DNA of 17,189 nucleotides from F1-60-MAGs027 sp044344715. GTDB lineage: Bacteria; Actinomycetota; Acidimicrobiia; Acidimicrobiales; Ilumatobacteraceae. The notes under the pieces are model-generated. The model had not been told where the DNA came from. It did not search any database and worked only from the letters and a program-made list of their open reading frames with translations. The position numbers were made by a program, and so were the translations under genes. Below, piece after piece: positions 7,147 through 13,947 of this stretch. Every line of letters begins with the position of its first letter. The first letter of the stretch is position 1. The stretch spans positions 1-17,189 of the forward strand of contig JBIJCI010000033.1 in the NCBI GenBank assembly GCA_044344715.1, written 5' to 3'.

Positions 7147-7153
7147 CTCGGTC

Positions 7154-7744
7154 GTGGAACTCGTACTCGTGCGGCACGGACTACCCGTACGTCGTGAATT
7201 GAAGGAGGGTGTCGCCGACCCGGAATTGGCTCCGGATGGATTGGAGCAGGCGCGTCGGCTTGCCGGGTATCTCTCCACCGAGCAGATTGCCGCAATCTAC
7301 GTGAGCCCGCTGAAGCGCGCCCAAGAAACCGCTGCACCGTTGGCTCGGCACATCGGGCTGACACCGGTGGTGGAGGAAGACATCAGCGAGTTCGACCGCA
7401 ACTCCAGCGAGTACGTTCCGATCGAGGAGTTGCGCGGCACCGACGACCCGCGATGGTTGAAGATGATCCGCGGAGAGTGGGAGGAGGGCCACGATCATCC
7501 CGACTTGTTCCGCAAACGGGTGATCGATGCCTGCGAACGAATCATTGCGCGGCATGCCGGTGAGCGGGTGGTCGCCGTGTGTCATGGTGGCGTGATCAAC
7601 CAGTACCTCGCCCACATTCTCGGGATCCATACCCAATTGGGGTTCTTCTATCCGCAGTACACGTCGATCCACCGGGTGACGGCTTCGCGCAACGGCCTGC
7701 GCTCGTTGACCACGCTCAACGAAGTCGCGCACCTGCGCGACTGA
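7154..7744 (+). CDS. Histidine phosphatase family protein (phosphoglycerate-mutase-like)
   Basis: The 196-aa product opens with VELVLVRHG, the RHG catalytic motif (Arg7, His8), as expected right at the N terminus. It continues with YVSPLKRAQETA (50-61, second phosphate-binding Arg55), a likely proton-donor Glu near residue 76-79, and AVCHGG (141-146) with the second catalytic His144. This is the two-His branch-1 phosphatase/mutase fold. The relatives include cofactor-dependent phosphoglycerate mutases, acid phosphatases and cobalamin/SixA-type phosphatases, so the substrate is not identifiable. GTG 7154 was chosen over the in-frame GTG 7124, which would add ten residues before the catalytic strand and lacks a promoter fit. 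It converges on tpx with a 6-bp gap. Confidence 0.9.
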   Translation: MELVLVRHGLPVRRELKEGVADPELAPDGLEQARRLAGYLSTEQIAAIYVSPLKRAQETAAPLARHIGLTPVVEEDISEFDRNSSEYVPIEELRGTDDPRWLKMIRGEWEEGHDHPDLFRKRVIDACERIIARHAGERVVAVCHGGVINQYLAHILGIHTQLGFFYPQYTSIHRVTASRNGLRSLTTLNEVAHLRD

Positions 7745-7750
7745 GCGCTA

Positions 7751-8248
7751 CTACTTCAGCGCGGCGAGCGCTGCGTCGTAGTTCGGTTCCTGGGCGATCT
7801 CCCCGACCAACTCGGTGTGGGTGACCTTGCCCGACTCGTCGATGACGACGATCGCCCGGGCGAGCAGGCCCTTCAGCGGACCGTCGACGAGCGAGACACC
7901 GAAGACCTTGCCGAAATCGGTGCGGAACGACGACGCGTTCTGCACGTTTGCAATGCCCTCGGCACCGCAGAATCGCTTCTGCGCGAACGGCAGGTCGGCC
8001 GAGACGCACAGCACCACGGTGTTGCTCATCTGGGATGCGAGCTCGTTGAACTTGCGGACGCTCTTGGCGCACGTTGGGGTGTCGACCGAAGGGAAGATGT
8101 TGAACACCACCCGCTTGCCCGCGAGGTCGCCATTGGTGACCTCGGAGAGATCGTCCTTGACGAGCGTGAAAGCAGGAAGCGGAGCATTGGTGTTGGGGAG
8201 CGATCCGCTGGTGTTCACGGGATTGCCGCCGAGTTTTGTGGTTGCCAT
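7751..8248 (-). CDS. tpx: Thiol peroxidase (atypical 2-Cys peroxiredoxin)
   Basis: Cytosolic thioredoxin-dependent reduction of hydrogen and lipid peroxides. The 165-aa product has the normal Tpx length. It shows the peroxidatic motif PSVDTPTCAKS with Cys60 and the resolving Cys94 in FAQKRFCGAEG, matching Cys61 and Cys95 of the E. coli enzyme. Thr57 and Arg132-region residues expected for the active site are consistent with the fold. A third Cys (81) lies in LCVSADLPFA, also common in the family. There is no Shine-Dalgarno; GAGACT at 8256-8261 (minus) lies 7 nt before the ATG with TTGCGC 18 nt further up, so the mRNA is probably leaderless. It converges with the histidine phosphatase gene and diverges from the small zinc-ribbon gene. 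Confidence 0.96.
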   Translation of the reverse strand: MATTKLGGNPVNTSGSLPNTNAPLPAFTLVKDDLSEVTNGDLAGKRVVFNIFPSVDTPTCAKSVRKFNELASQMSNTVVLCVSADLPFAQKRFCGAEGIANVQNASSFRTDFGKVFGVSLVDGPLKGLLARAIVVIDESGKVTHTELVGEIAQEPNYDAALAALK

Positions 8249-8255
8249 GTCGAGC

Positions 8256-8285
8256 AGTCTCGCACACGGGTCTGCGAACGCGCAA
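8256..8285 (-). promoter_or_regulatory. Putative tpx promoter
   Basis: On the minus strand TTGCGC (8280-8285) and GAGACT (8256-8261) are separated by 18 nt, and the -10 box ends 7 nt before the tpx ATG. This is one of the better -35/-10 pairs of the window. Confidence 0.45.
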
Positions 8286-8338
8286 ACTCGTCCGCTCCGG
8301 TCCGCCCGTTCGTAAGTAGACGCACGTCAGAAAATTTT

Positions 8339-8369
8339 TTGGAGGCTCCTACTACGTAGGAGCCTCCAA
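8339..8369. repeat. Perfect 14-bp inverted repeat in the tpx/zinc-ribbon divergent gap
   Basis: Arms TTGGAGGCTCCTAC (8339-8352) and GTAGGAGCCTCCAA (8356-8369) pair perfectly around the 3-nt loop TAC. The block AAAATTTTTT (8331-8340) abuts and slightly overlaps the left arm. Read on the + strand the T-tract comes before the stem. Read on the minus strand the stem is followed by A-tract then UUUU. The flanking genes diverge, so no obvious transcript needs to end here. It may be a terminator of an unseen minus-strand RNA starting inside 8370-8600, an operator, or a dispersed palindromic repeat. Confidence 0.85.
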
Positions 8370-8406
8370 CCCGGCGGGGTAGTTGCAATCACGGACACCG
8401 GTGCCT

Positions 8407-8412
8407 CATAGT
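8407..8412 (+). promoter_or_regulatory. Putative -10 box (CATAGT) of the small zinc-ribbon gene
   Basis: CATAGT ends 8 nt before ATG 8421 (TAGTGC at 8409-8414 is the alternative, 6 nt before). No Shine-Dalgarno is present, which suggests a leaderless message. Confidence 0.3.
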
Positions 8413-8420
8413 GCTGCCCC

Positions 8421-8597
8421 ATGACGAACGAAACACCGCGTATCAGCAACCGATGGAAATGTCCGGAATGCAACACCACCATCACCCTCCACGTCCGTGT
8501 TCAGCACCCGCCGGTCTGCAACAACAAGTCGGCGCACAGCCGAAAGCACGTCGACATGAAGCACGACAGGACTGCGCACGATCGCAGCCGGCGATGA
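8421..8597 (+). CDS. Small 58-aa zinc-ribbon-like protein
   Basis: Translation from ATG 8421 gives MTNETPRISNRWKCPECNTT and on to a TGA at 8595-8597. The knuckle WKCPEC (Cys14, Cys17) is followed sixteen residues later by VCNNKSAH (Cys33, His39) and a His-rich basic tail with His43, His48 and more. CPxC plus a second Cys/His group suggests a single bound zinc. Small proteins with this RW-CPEC opening are common in actinobacteria as uncharacterised proteins, as far as I recall. A nucleic-acid- or protein-binding role is inference. Support for coding is the motif, the -10-like box just upstream, and placement in an otherwise empty interval between tpx and a convergent gene. The second zinc pair is not a clean CxxC. 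Confidence 0.65.
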   Translation: MTNETPRISNRWKCPECNTTITLHVRVQHPPVCNNKSAHSRKHVDMKHDRTAHDRSRR

Positions 8598-8638
8598 GGG
8601 TTCCAGCGAGCCCGACGACTCCGGCGAAGGACGAGCGG

Positions 8639-9247
8639 TCAGTCCGGACGGCTCGGACCGCGGCGAAGCTGGCCCTGCAGCAGCGACACGGCGAACAAGC
8701 CGACCACCAACCACCATTGGTAGGCGTCGATGAAGTCCAGGAACGCCCGGATCTCATCCTCGAACACCCGTCCGAACACCCGCAGTACCCAGAGCTTGAT
8801 AGCAATGCCGATGCAGACGAATGCCAGGAACCTGCGCGGTGCCATTCCCCGATGTCCGACCAGGAGGCACACCACGTTGCTCCCCGGGAACACGATCACC
8901 GCCCATACCCCCATGCGGTCGACCGCTCGTTCCAGCCACACGTATATACGGGGTGGTTCACCGGCCTGTCCCTCCAGCCAACGAACCGCCCTCTCCCCGA
9001 AGAACCTGCCGCAGTAGTAGAGGGCGAGGGCCGCTGCCAGCACCCGCAGGAAGCCGATCAACGCATACGACGCAAGATCGATGTACGGCACCGACGCGAA
9101 GAGATTCCGGTTGCGCGAGGAGAGCAGCAACACCAGTTCGGGCCGTTCGTCGATCAGCGCCGGGCCGATGTTGGATCCGATGGTGCCGGCCACGAAGAGT
9201 CCGGTCGTGAATGCAAGGACGGATCGTCGGGCGAGGGGAGTGGCCAC
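8639..9247 (-). CDS. VTT/DedA-like integral membrane protein
   Basis: The 202-aa product from GTG 9247 has about five hydrophobic segments (roughly residues 8-28, 57-78, 112-130, 136-155, 172-190). Between the third and fourth is VFPGSNVVCLLVGHRGMAPR, resembling the re-entrant P-G-x-N...G...M.R signature of SNARE-associated VTT/DedA proteins, which act as phospholipid or lipid-linked carriers in other bacteria. Assignment to this superfamily is by pattern only. The open frame extends up to 9652, but that part opposes the acyl-CoA synthetase gene. GTG 9247 begins just before the first membrane segment and lies 6 nt after a TACCGT box. It diverges from the fatty-acyl-CoA synthetase gene, which may hint at lipid-related work. 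Confidence 0.7.
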   Translation of the reverse strand: MATPLARRSVLAFTTGLFVAGTIGSNIGPALIDERPELVLLLSSRNRNLFASVPYIDLASYALIGFLRVLAAALALYYCGRFFGERAVRWLEGQAGEPPRIYVWLERAVDRMGVWAVIVFPGSNVVCLLVGHRGMAPRRFLAFVCIGIAIKLWVLRVFGRVFEDEIRAFLDFIDAYQWWLVVGLFAVSLLQGQLRRGPSRPD

Positions 9248-9253
9248 GCATGA

Positions 9254-9259
9254 ACGGTA
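9254..9259 (-). promoter_or_regulatory. Putative -10 box (TACCGT) of the VTT/DedA-like gene
   Basis: TACCGT on the minus strand ends 6 nt before GTG 9247. There is no Shine-Dalgarno, so the message is probably leaderless. It overlaps the likely -35 area of the divergent synthetase promoter. Confidence 0.35.
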
Positions 9260-9273
9260 GTGGGTGGTGTGTG

Positions 9274-9279
9274 TACTCT
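9274..9279 (+). promoter_or_regulatory. Putative -10 box (TACTCT) of the acyl-CoA synthetase gene
   Basis: TACTCT would start transcription near 9286, giving a leader of about 43 nt with a good ribosome-binding site. A poor TGAACG (9251-9256) lies 17 nt upstream as possible -35. Confidence 0.35.
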
Positions 9280-9286
9280 GTGCCAA

Positions 9287-9300
9287 GGCGACGTGTCGCC
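9287..9300. promoter_or_regulatory. Palindrome at the predicted start site of the acyl-CoA synthetase gene
   Basis: GGCGAC (9287-9292) and GTCGCC (9295-9300) form a perfect palindrome with a 2-nt centre, directly after the predicted transcription start. An operator for a dimeric repressor is one reading; chance in GC-rich DNA is another. Confidence 0.3.
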
Positions 9301-9328
9301 GATCGCGGCCACCGAGGAGGAAACAACC

Positions 9329-10957
9329 ATGAAGGGTCTCATGCAGCCCACACAACTGACGCTCGCTCATTTGTTCGAGCGGGCCGAGCGGTACTCCCGC
9401 GCCAAGAAAATCATCACCGCAACCGCCACCGGCAAGACCGTCACCACCTACGAGGAGTGGGCCGGTCGAACGCGAAGGCTCGGCGGCGTGCTCGACCACC
9501 TGGGGATCGAGAAGTACGGGCGCGTGGCAACGTTGGCCTGGAACTCGGCGCGTCACCTCGAGCTGTACTTCGCAGCACCGTGCTCGAGTCGCGTCCTGCA
9601 CACGCTCAACTTCCGCCTGTTCCCCGAGCAACTCACCTACATCGTGAATCATGCAGAAGACCAGGTCATCTTCTGCGACACGTCACTCTGGTCGATCCTG
9701 GAGCCGTTGATGCCAACCTTCACGACGCTGAAGCACCTCGTGTTCATGAACGACGGCAAGGGTGAGGCTCCCACGAACGTTCCTGGCGTGCAGGTGCACG
9801 ACTACGAGGCGTTGCTCGGCCAGGCAGAGCCGGTCGACTGGCACGTCGACGACGAGAACCAAGCGGCCAGCATGTGCTACACGAGCGGTACCACCGGCAA
9901 CCCGAAGGGCGTCGTGTACTCGCATCGGAGCACGTTCCTGCACACGATGGCGGAGATGGTCGCCGATTCGATCGGCATCCGCGAGAGCGACACGGTACTT
10001 CCGGTCGTGCCGATGTTCCACGTCAACGCATGGGGTCTCACCCATGCGGCGGCAGCGTGCGGCGCCAATCTCGTGATGCCCGGCCCCGACCTCTCCGGCA
10101 AGGCGATCGCCGACCACATCGTCAACGAGAAGGTGACGGTCGGTGCCGGGGTGCCGACGATCTGGATGGCGGTGTTGCCGGAGTTGAAGGGTCGTGACAC
10201 GTCGTCGTTGCGGGCCATCGTGTGCGGTGGCGCGGCGGTACCGAAGGCGCTCAGCGAGTCGTACCGGGAGTCGATCGGCCTCCCGATCCTCCAGGCGTGG
10301 GGGATGACGGAGACGTCGCCGATTGCCGCGCTGTGCACGCTGAACTCGGCGGAACAACGGTTGTCGGTGGAGGAACAGGCCGAGATTCGCACCACGGTCG
10401 GACGTGTGGTGCTCGGTGTCGACTTCCGCGTGGTCGAACCCGACACCACCAACGAAGTGCCGTGGGACGGCGAGACGAGCGGCGAACTGCAGTGCGCCGG
10501 TCCGTGGATCGCGAGTTCGTACTACGATGACCCGCGGTCGGGGGAGAGCTTCACCAAGGACGGCTGGTTGCGCACCGGTGACGTCGCCGTGGTCGATGCC
10601 GTCGGGCGCATTCGTCTGGTCGATCGCACCAAGGACCTCATCAAGTCGGGAGGCGAGTGGATCTCGTCGGTGGAGATCGAGAACGAGTTGATGTCGCATC
10701 CGAAGGTCAAGGAGGCGGCGGTGGTCGGTGTGCCGCATCCGAAGTGGTCCGAGCGACCGCTTGCCTGCGTGGTGCCCAAGGACGGTGAGACGCTGACGAA
10801 GGACGAAGTCCTGGCCTTCCTCGCGCCGAAGCTGGCGAAGTGGCAGGTGCCCGACGACGTGGTCTTCATCGACCAGGTGCCGAAGACCTCGGTGGGCAAG
10901 TTCTCGAAGAAGACGCTGCGCGACCGCTTCTCCAACCACACCCTGCCCGACGCCTAG
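9329..10957 (+). CDS. Fatty-acyl-CoA synthetase (AMP-forming), medium/long-chain type
   Basis: Activates a carboxylic acid, probably a fatty acid, with ATP and CoA through an acyl-adenylate. The 542-aa product shows all core motifs of the adenylate-forming superfamily: P-loop YTSGTTGNPKG (184-194), QAWGMTETSP (322-331), GWLRTGD (412-418), DRTKDLIKSGGEWISSVEIE (432-451) and PKTSVGKFSKK (518-528) with catalytic Lys524. The stretch LNFRLFPEQLTYIV (93-106) is typical of the AlkK-like medium/long-chain branch. ATG 9329 was chosen because GAGGAGG (9314-9320) precedes it by 8 nt; an in-frame GTG at 9260 would put coding sequence over the promoter. Exact chain length cannot be read. Shadow frames on the opposite strand are long only because of codon bias. 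Confidence 0.93.
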   Translation: MKGLMQPTQLTLAHLFERAERYSRAKKIITATATGKTVTTYEEWAGRTRRLGGVLDHLGIEKYGRVATLAWNSARHLELYFAAPCSSRVLHTLNFRLFPEQLTYIVNHAEDQVIFCDTSLWSILEPLMPTFTTLKHLVFMNDGKGEAPTNVPGVQVHDYEALLGQAEPVDWHVDDENQAASMCYTSGTTGNPKGVVYSHRSTFLHTMAEMVADSIGIRESDTVLPVVPMFHVNAWGLTHAAAACGANLVMPGPDLSGKAIADHIVNEKVTVGAGVPTIWMAVLPELKGRDTSSLRAIVCGGAAVPKALSESYRESIGLPILQAWGMTETSPIAALCTLNSAEQRLSVEEQAEIRTTVGRVVLGVDFRVVEPDTTNEVPWDGETSGELQCAGPWIASSYYDDPRSGESFTKDGWLRTGDVAVVDAVGRIRLVDRTKDLIKSGGEWISSVEIENELMSHPKVKEAAVVGVPHPKWSERPLACVVPKDGETLTKDEVLAFLAPKLAKWQVPDDVVFIDQVPKTSVGKFSKKTLRDRFSNHTLPDA

Positions 10958-11045
10958 GCGTCACCGACCAGGATCGGCGCCTCGCGTCGGTAACGCCTCG
11001 GTCGGGGTGGCCCGTCACACCCGAACTACGACGTGCGTAACAGAG

Positions 11046-11064
11046 GTGTCCCCGTTCGGGGCAC
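11046..11064 (+). promoter_or_regulatory. Leader hairpin before the ARPP-1-like gene
   Basis: GTG-(T)-CCCC (11046-11053) pairs with GGGG-CAC (11058-11064) around loop GTTC, with one bulged T. It ends 25 nt before the ATG and leaves the ribosome-binding site free. Role unknown. Confidence 0.3.
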
Positions 11065-11089
11065 ATCATCCACCTCGAAAGGCACACCC

Positions 11090-12013
11090 ATGTCCACTGC
11101 ATCCCTCGGCGACGTCACCGCACTGAAGCCCGGAGTACCAATCACCCGTGAGGGCATCACCCTCATTCCGATCTTTGCGCCGAAGCGTCGCGAGACCCGA
11201 CTGAAAGTGGCGGGTGACGAACTGGTGGTGTCGGAGCTCCCCACGCCCACCGTGCCGCAACTCCAGGTGCACAATCCGACCTCCGAGCAGCTTCTCATCC
11301 CCGCCGGGAAAATCCTCAGCGGTGGTCGGCAGACCCGCGTCGTCAACGTGTCGATCGTCGTGGCGGCCGGCGCAACCATCGTCATTCCCGTCTCGTGTGT
11401 CGAGGCAGGTCGCTGGTCGGGTTCCTCGCGTTTCGCCGACTCGCGTCGGTATGCCTCTCGCCGTGTACGCGCGATCAAACAACGCAGTGTGGCCCGCAAC
11501 GTCCGCGAGTTCAAGAGCAAGCGTTCGGAGCAGAGCGCCGTGTGGAACACCATCTCCGGCGAGCTGCGCCTCCGTTCGGTGCAGTCGGCGGGTGACCTCT
11601 TCCTCGGAATCGACGAGGCCCTCGATCATCGCTCCGATCGCCTCGCAGTAGTCGGTCAGTTCGTCCGTGACGGCGTGCAGCCCGGCCAGGTCGGGGTTGC
11701 GGTTGCACATGGAGAGCGGATCCTCGGCCTCGAGGTGTTCCCCAGCACGGAAGCACTGGAGTCCTCCTGGGAGGCGATCGTGCGCGCCGCCGTACTCGAT
11801 GCCGACGAGTTCGAGGGCGAGACACTGGCGGCCGATGCCGCCCGTGGAATCGAGGCCCTGGAGCGATTCCTCGCCGACGTGGGCACGGCCGAGGGCATCA
11901 TCAGCGAGGGGGTCGGTTGTGGTACAGAGGTCCACATCGAAACCCTGGCGTACGTGGCACACGGACTCCGGCTCGACGGTGAACTGATCTACTGCAACGC
12001 CTTCGCCAACTGA
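11090..12013 (+). CDS. ARPP-1 (DUF6569)-like domain protein
   Basis: The 307-aa soluble protein matches what I recognise as the ARPP-1/DUF6569 family. It shows IPAGKILSGGRQTRVVNVSI (70-89, normally G-K-Q-N-R), then IPVSCVEAGRW (98-109) with the conserved Cys103, Glu105 and Trp109, then an Arg/Ser-rich helix region with RSEQSAVWN (145-153), and a C-terminal half with GELIYCNAFA. The family is named for association with ADP-ribosylglycohydrolase and rhodanese-phosphatase proteins in proposed NAD/ADP-ribose-related systems; its activity is not established. No such partner gene lies next to it here. GAAAGG (11077-11082) 7 nt before ATG 11090 supports this start over an in-frame upstream one. It lies between the acyl-CoA synthetase and a strong hairpin, so it appears to be its own unit. 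Confidence 0.75.
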   Translation: MSTASLGDVTALKPGVPITREGITLIPIFAPKRRETRLKVAGDELVVSELPTPTVPQLQVHNPTSEQLLIPAGKILSGGRQTRVVNVSIVVAAGATIVIPVSCVEAGRWSGSSRFADSRRYASRRVRAIKQRSVARNVREFKSKRSEQSAVWNTISGELRLRSVQSAGDLFLGIDEALDHRSDRLAVVGQFVRDGVQPGQVGVAVAHGERILGLEVFPSTEALESSWEAIVRAAVLDADEFEGETLAADAARGIEALERFLADVGTAEGIISEGVGCGTEVHIETLAYVAHGLRLDGELIYCNAFAN

Positions 12014-12088
12014 GCGACCCGACTCGGCGGTCCGCTTTGCAACTCGCACGACGCGCCGCAAGACTGTTCCTCGTCGGCTTGACCGATG

Positions 12089-12129
12089 ACGGGCTCCCGG
12101 CGACTCTCCGCCGAGCGCCGGGAGCCCGT
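12089..12129 (+). terminator. Strong GC hairpin after the ARPP-1-like gene
   Basis: Perfect 14-bp arms ACGGGCTCCCGGCG (12089-12102) and CGCCGGGAGCCCGT (12116-12129) surround a 13-nt loop, 75 nt after the stop codon. No U-tract follows. GC hairpins without U-tract are proposed as terminators in actinobacteria, and the position between two same-strand genes fits. Confidence 0.6.
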
Positions 12130-12175
12130 GTCGGCCACCGTTGCTGCACGACAATCGAGTGGTGCCGGTCTGACG

Positions 12176-12192
12176 TACCCTGAGGACGGAGG
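12176..12192 (+). promoter_or_regulatory. Putative -10 box and ribosome-binding site of the 48-aa gene
   Basis: TACCCT (12176-12181) is a possible -10 box, and GGAGG (12188-12192) lies 5 nt before ATG 12198. The ribosome-binding site is strong and is the main evidence that the short frame is translated. Confidence 0.5.
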
Positions 12193-12197
12193 TTCTC

Positions 12198-12344
12198 ATG
12201 AAGTTGTTCCCTGGTCTCACGTTCTCCTGGAAGCGTGCACTCGGTATCACTGCAGCCAAACGCAGGGTTTCCCGCGCGACCGGAATCCCGCTCACCCGTC
12301 AGGGTCGTCGCTCGAAGCTCGGCAAGTGGATGGGAATGCGCTGA
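12198..12344 (+). CDS. Small basic protein, 48 aa
   Basis: The frame begins MKLFPGLTFSWKRALGI and ends in GKWMGMR before TGA 12342-12344. It has 14 Lys/Arg, one His-free sequence and no Asp or Glu, so it is strongly cationic (estimated pI near 12). No membrane segment or Cys is present. The pattern FSWKRALGI...AKRRVSR.TGIPLTR.GR..K.G resembles small uncharacterised proteins I associate with several bacterial phyla, but I cannot name a family. GGAGG 5 nt upstream, a possible -10 box and a preceding terminator-like hairpin argue for a real gene. RNA, DNA or membrane binding is possible from charge alone. The SDR gene starts 42 nt downstream on the same strand. Confidence 0.7.
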   Translation: MKLFPGLTFSWKRALGITAAKRRVSRATGIPLTRQGRRSKLGKWMGMR

Positions 12345-12386
12345 AGTGAAGCCAGTGCTCGCACTCCACTGCCACCCAGTCCCGGC

Positions 12387-13169
12387 ATGACCCAACGGCG
12401 AACCGCACTCATCACGGGCTGCGGCTCGCCGACCGGTATCGGTTTCGCAACGGCGCGGCGCCTCCGTGATGCCGGATGTCATGTCGTGGTCACGAGCACC
12501 ACCGAACGCATCTTCGATCGTGTCGCCGAGTTGCGCGCACATGGCGACGGTGGTGGTGTGCTCGGTGTGGTGGCCGACCTGACGTCGGAGCCGGCGGTCG
12601 ATGGCCTGGTCCGGTCGGCCCTCGACGAGTTTGGTCGCCTCGACGTCCTGGTGAACAACGCGGGAATGGTCACCGTCGGCAACGACCTCTTCCACTCACC
12701 GCTCACGGATACCACACTTCGGGATTGGAACGAGTCGCTGGCGCGCAATCTCACTACGTGCTTCCTCGTCACTCGCCGTGCCGTCCGATCGATGGGTGCG
12801 GGTGGCCGTATGGTCAATGTGGCGAGTACCACCGGTGCGTTGCAGGCCGGACTCGGCGACGTCGGCTACAACGCCTCGAAGGCGGGAATGATCGGTCTCA
12901 CTCGTGCCGTGGCGCTGGAGGTGGCTTCCCTGGGAATCACCGTCAACGCAGTCGCCCCCGGTTGGATTGCGACCGGGTCGCAGACTGCATCCGAGTCGGC
13001 GGCTGGAGCGGCATCGCCATTCGGGCGCTCGGGAACGCCCGACGAGGTCGCCGCGGTTATCGAGTTTCTCTGCAGCGCCGGCGCTTCGTACGTCACCGGA
13101 CAGATGTTCGTGGTCGACGGTGGCGACTCGTTGCCGGAAGATCGCACCTGGCGGCCCGATCCCGCCTAG
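12387..13169 (+). CDS. Short-chain dehydrogenase/reductase (FabG-like SDR)
   Basis: NAD(P)-dependent oxidoreductase of 260 aa with classical SDR features: the nucleotide loop TGCGSPTGIG (10-19), NNAG (90-93), catalytic Asn near 121 (LARNL), Ser147 in NVASTTG, and Tyr161/Lys165 in YNASKAG. NAVAPGWIATG (187-197) follows, and the C-terminal YVTGQMFVVDGG motif is present. It resembles 3-oxoacyl-ACP reductases, but the family covers many alcohols and ketones, so substrate is open. The inserted Cys-Gly-Ser-Pro in the first loop (usual GAS.GIG) is a mild variation. No good Shine-Dalgarno precedes ATG 12387; cotranscription with the 48-aa gene is plausible. It converges with the ABC transporter operon (37-bp gap). 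Confidence 0.92.
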   Translation: MTQRRTALITGCGSPTGIGFATARRLRDAGCHVVVTSTTERIFDRVAELRAHGDGGGVLGVVADLTSEPAVDGLVRSALDEFGRLDVLVNNAGMVTVGNDLFHSPLTDTTLRDWNESLARNLTTCFLVTRRAVRSMGAGGRMVNVASTTGALQAGLGDVGYNASKAGMIGLTRAVALEVASLGITVNAVAPGWIATGSQTASESAAGAASPFGRSGTPDEVAAVIEFLCSAGASYVTGQMFVVDGGDSLPEDRTWRPDPA

Positions 13170-13206
13170 TGGTGGTCAATCGGGGTCGTACGGACGTCGA
13201 TGTGAA

Positions 13207-13947
13207 TCAGTGCGAGCGCACCCGACGAAGGAACTGTCGTGTTCGCTCATCCTGCGGATAGCCGAAGATCCTCGACGGGGTGCCGATCTCGGCCACGGTA
13301 CCGGCGTGCAGGAAGCACACACGGTCGGAGATCTCGCGGGCGAACGCCATTTCGTGGGTGGCGATCATCAGCGTGATGCCACTGCCCTTCAATTCGCGCA
13401 CGACATCGAGCACTTCACCGACCAGCTCGGGGTCGAGTGCCGAGGTGATTTCGTCGAGCAGCAGAACCTCGGGCTTCATCGCCAGGGCACGGATGATCGC
13501 CACACGTTGTTGTTGACCGCCCGACAATTGGTCCGGGAACACGTCGGACTTCTCGCTCAACCCGAAGCGAGCCAGGAGCTCCCTGGCGCGTTCCTCCGCC
13601 ACGTCCCGGGGCTGACCGAGCACCTTGGTGAGCGAGAGGGTGATGTTCCGGTTGACCGACATGTGCGGGAAGAGATTGAAGCTCTGGAACACGATTCCGA
13701 CACGGCGACGGATCGGGTTGGGGTCGCGACCCACCTCGGAGATCTCGTCGCCGTCGAGCAGGATCCGACCGTCGTCGATCTGCTCGAGCAGGTTGATGCA
13801 ACGCAGGATCGTGGTCTTCCCGCTTCCACTGGCACCGATCAGCGAGACGACCTCGCCGGTTGCCGCGTCGAGCGAGAGGTCGCGCAGCACGGTGTTCGTG
13901 CCGAAGGACTTGGTGACGTTGCGGAGGCTGATCTTCGGCTGCGTCAC
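13207..13947 (-). CDS. Polar amino-acid ABC transporter ATP-binding protein
   Basis: Cytosolic ATPase that powers the importer formed with the two genes upstream. The 246-aa protein has Walker A GASGSGKT (38-45), Q-loop Gln88 in IVFQSFNLFP, signature LSGGQQQR (141-148), Walker B VLLLDEITSALD (161-172) and H-loop His198 in ATHEMAFA. The sequence pattern is that of the GlnQ/HisP polar amino-acid group. Start GTG 13947 overlaps the permease stop by 4 nt (GTGA), the classic coupled arrangement. An open frame continues upstream to 14421 but is out of phase with family start. Order in the operon: binding protein, permease, ATPase. Confidence 0.95.
   Translation of the reverse strand: MTQPKISLRNVTKSFGTNTVLRDLSLDAATGEVVSLIGASGSGKTTILRCINLLEQIDDGRILLDGDEISEVGRDPNPIRRRVGIVFQSFNLFPHMSVNRNITLSLTKVLGQPRDVAEERARELLARFGLSEKSDVFPDQLSGGQQQRVAIIRALAMKPEVLLLDEITSALDPELVGEVLDVVRELKGSGITLMIATHEMAFAREISDRVCFLHAGTVAEIGTPSRIFGYPQDERTRQFLRRVRSH

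Noticed and set aside
8339..8369. Hairpin read as a standard + strand intrinsic terminator
   Set aside because: The T-tract precedes rather than follows the stem on that strand, and no + strand gene ends nearby.
8411..9253. 280-aa + strand open frame
   Set aside because: It runs opposite the VTT/DedA-like gene and across the zinc-ribbon gene in a different frame; the composition is His/Pro/Arg-rich shadow.
9683..10939. 418-aa minus-strand open frame opposite the acyl-CoA synthetase
   Set aside because: Fully antisense to strongly conserved motifs; no promoter or family signal.
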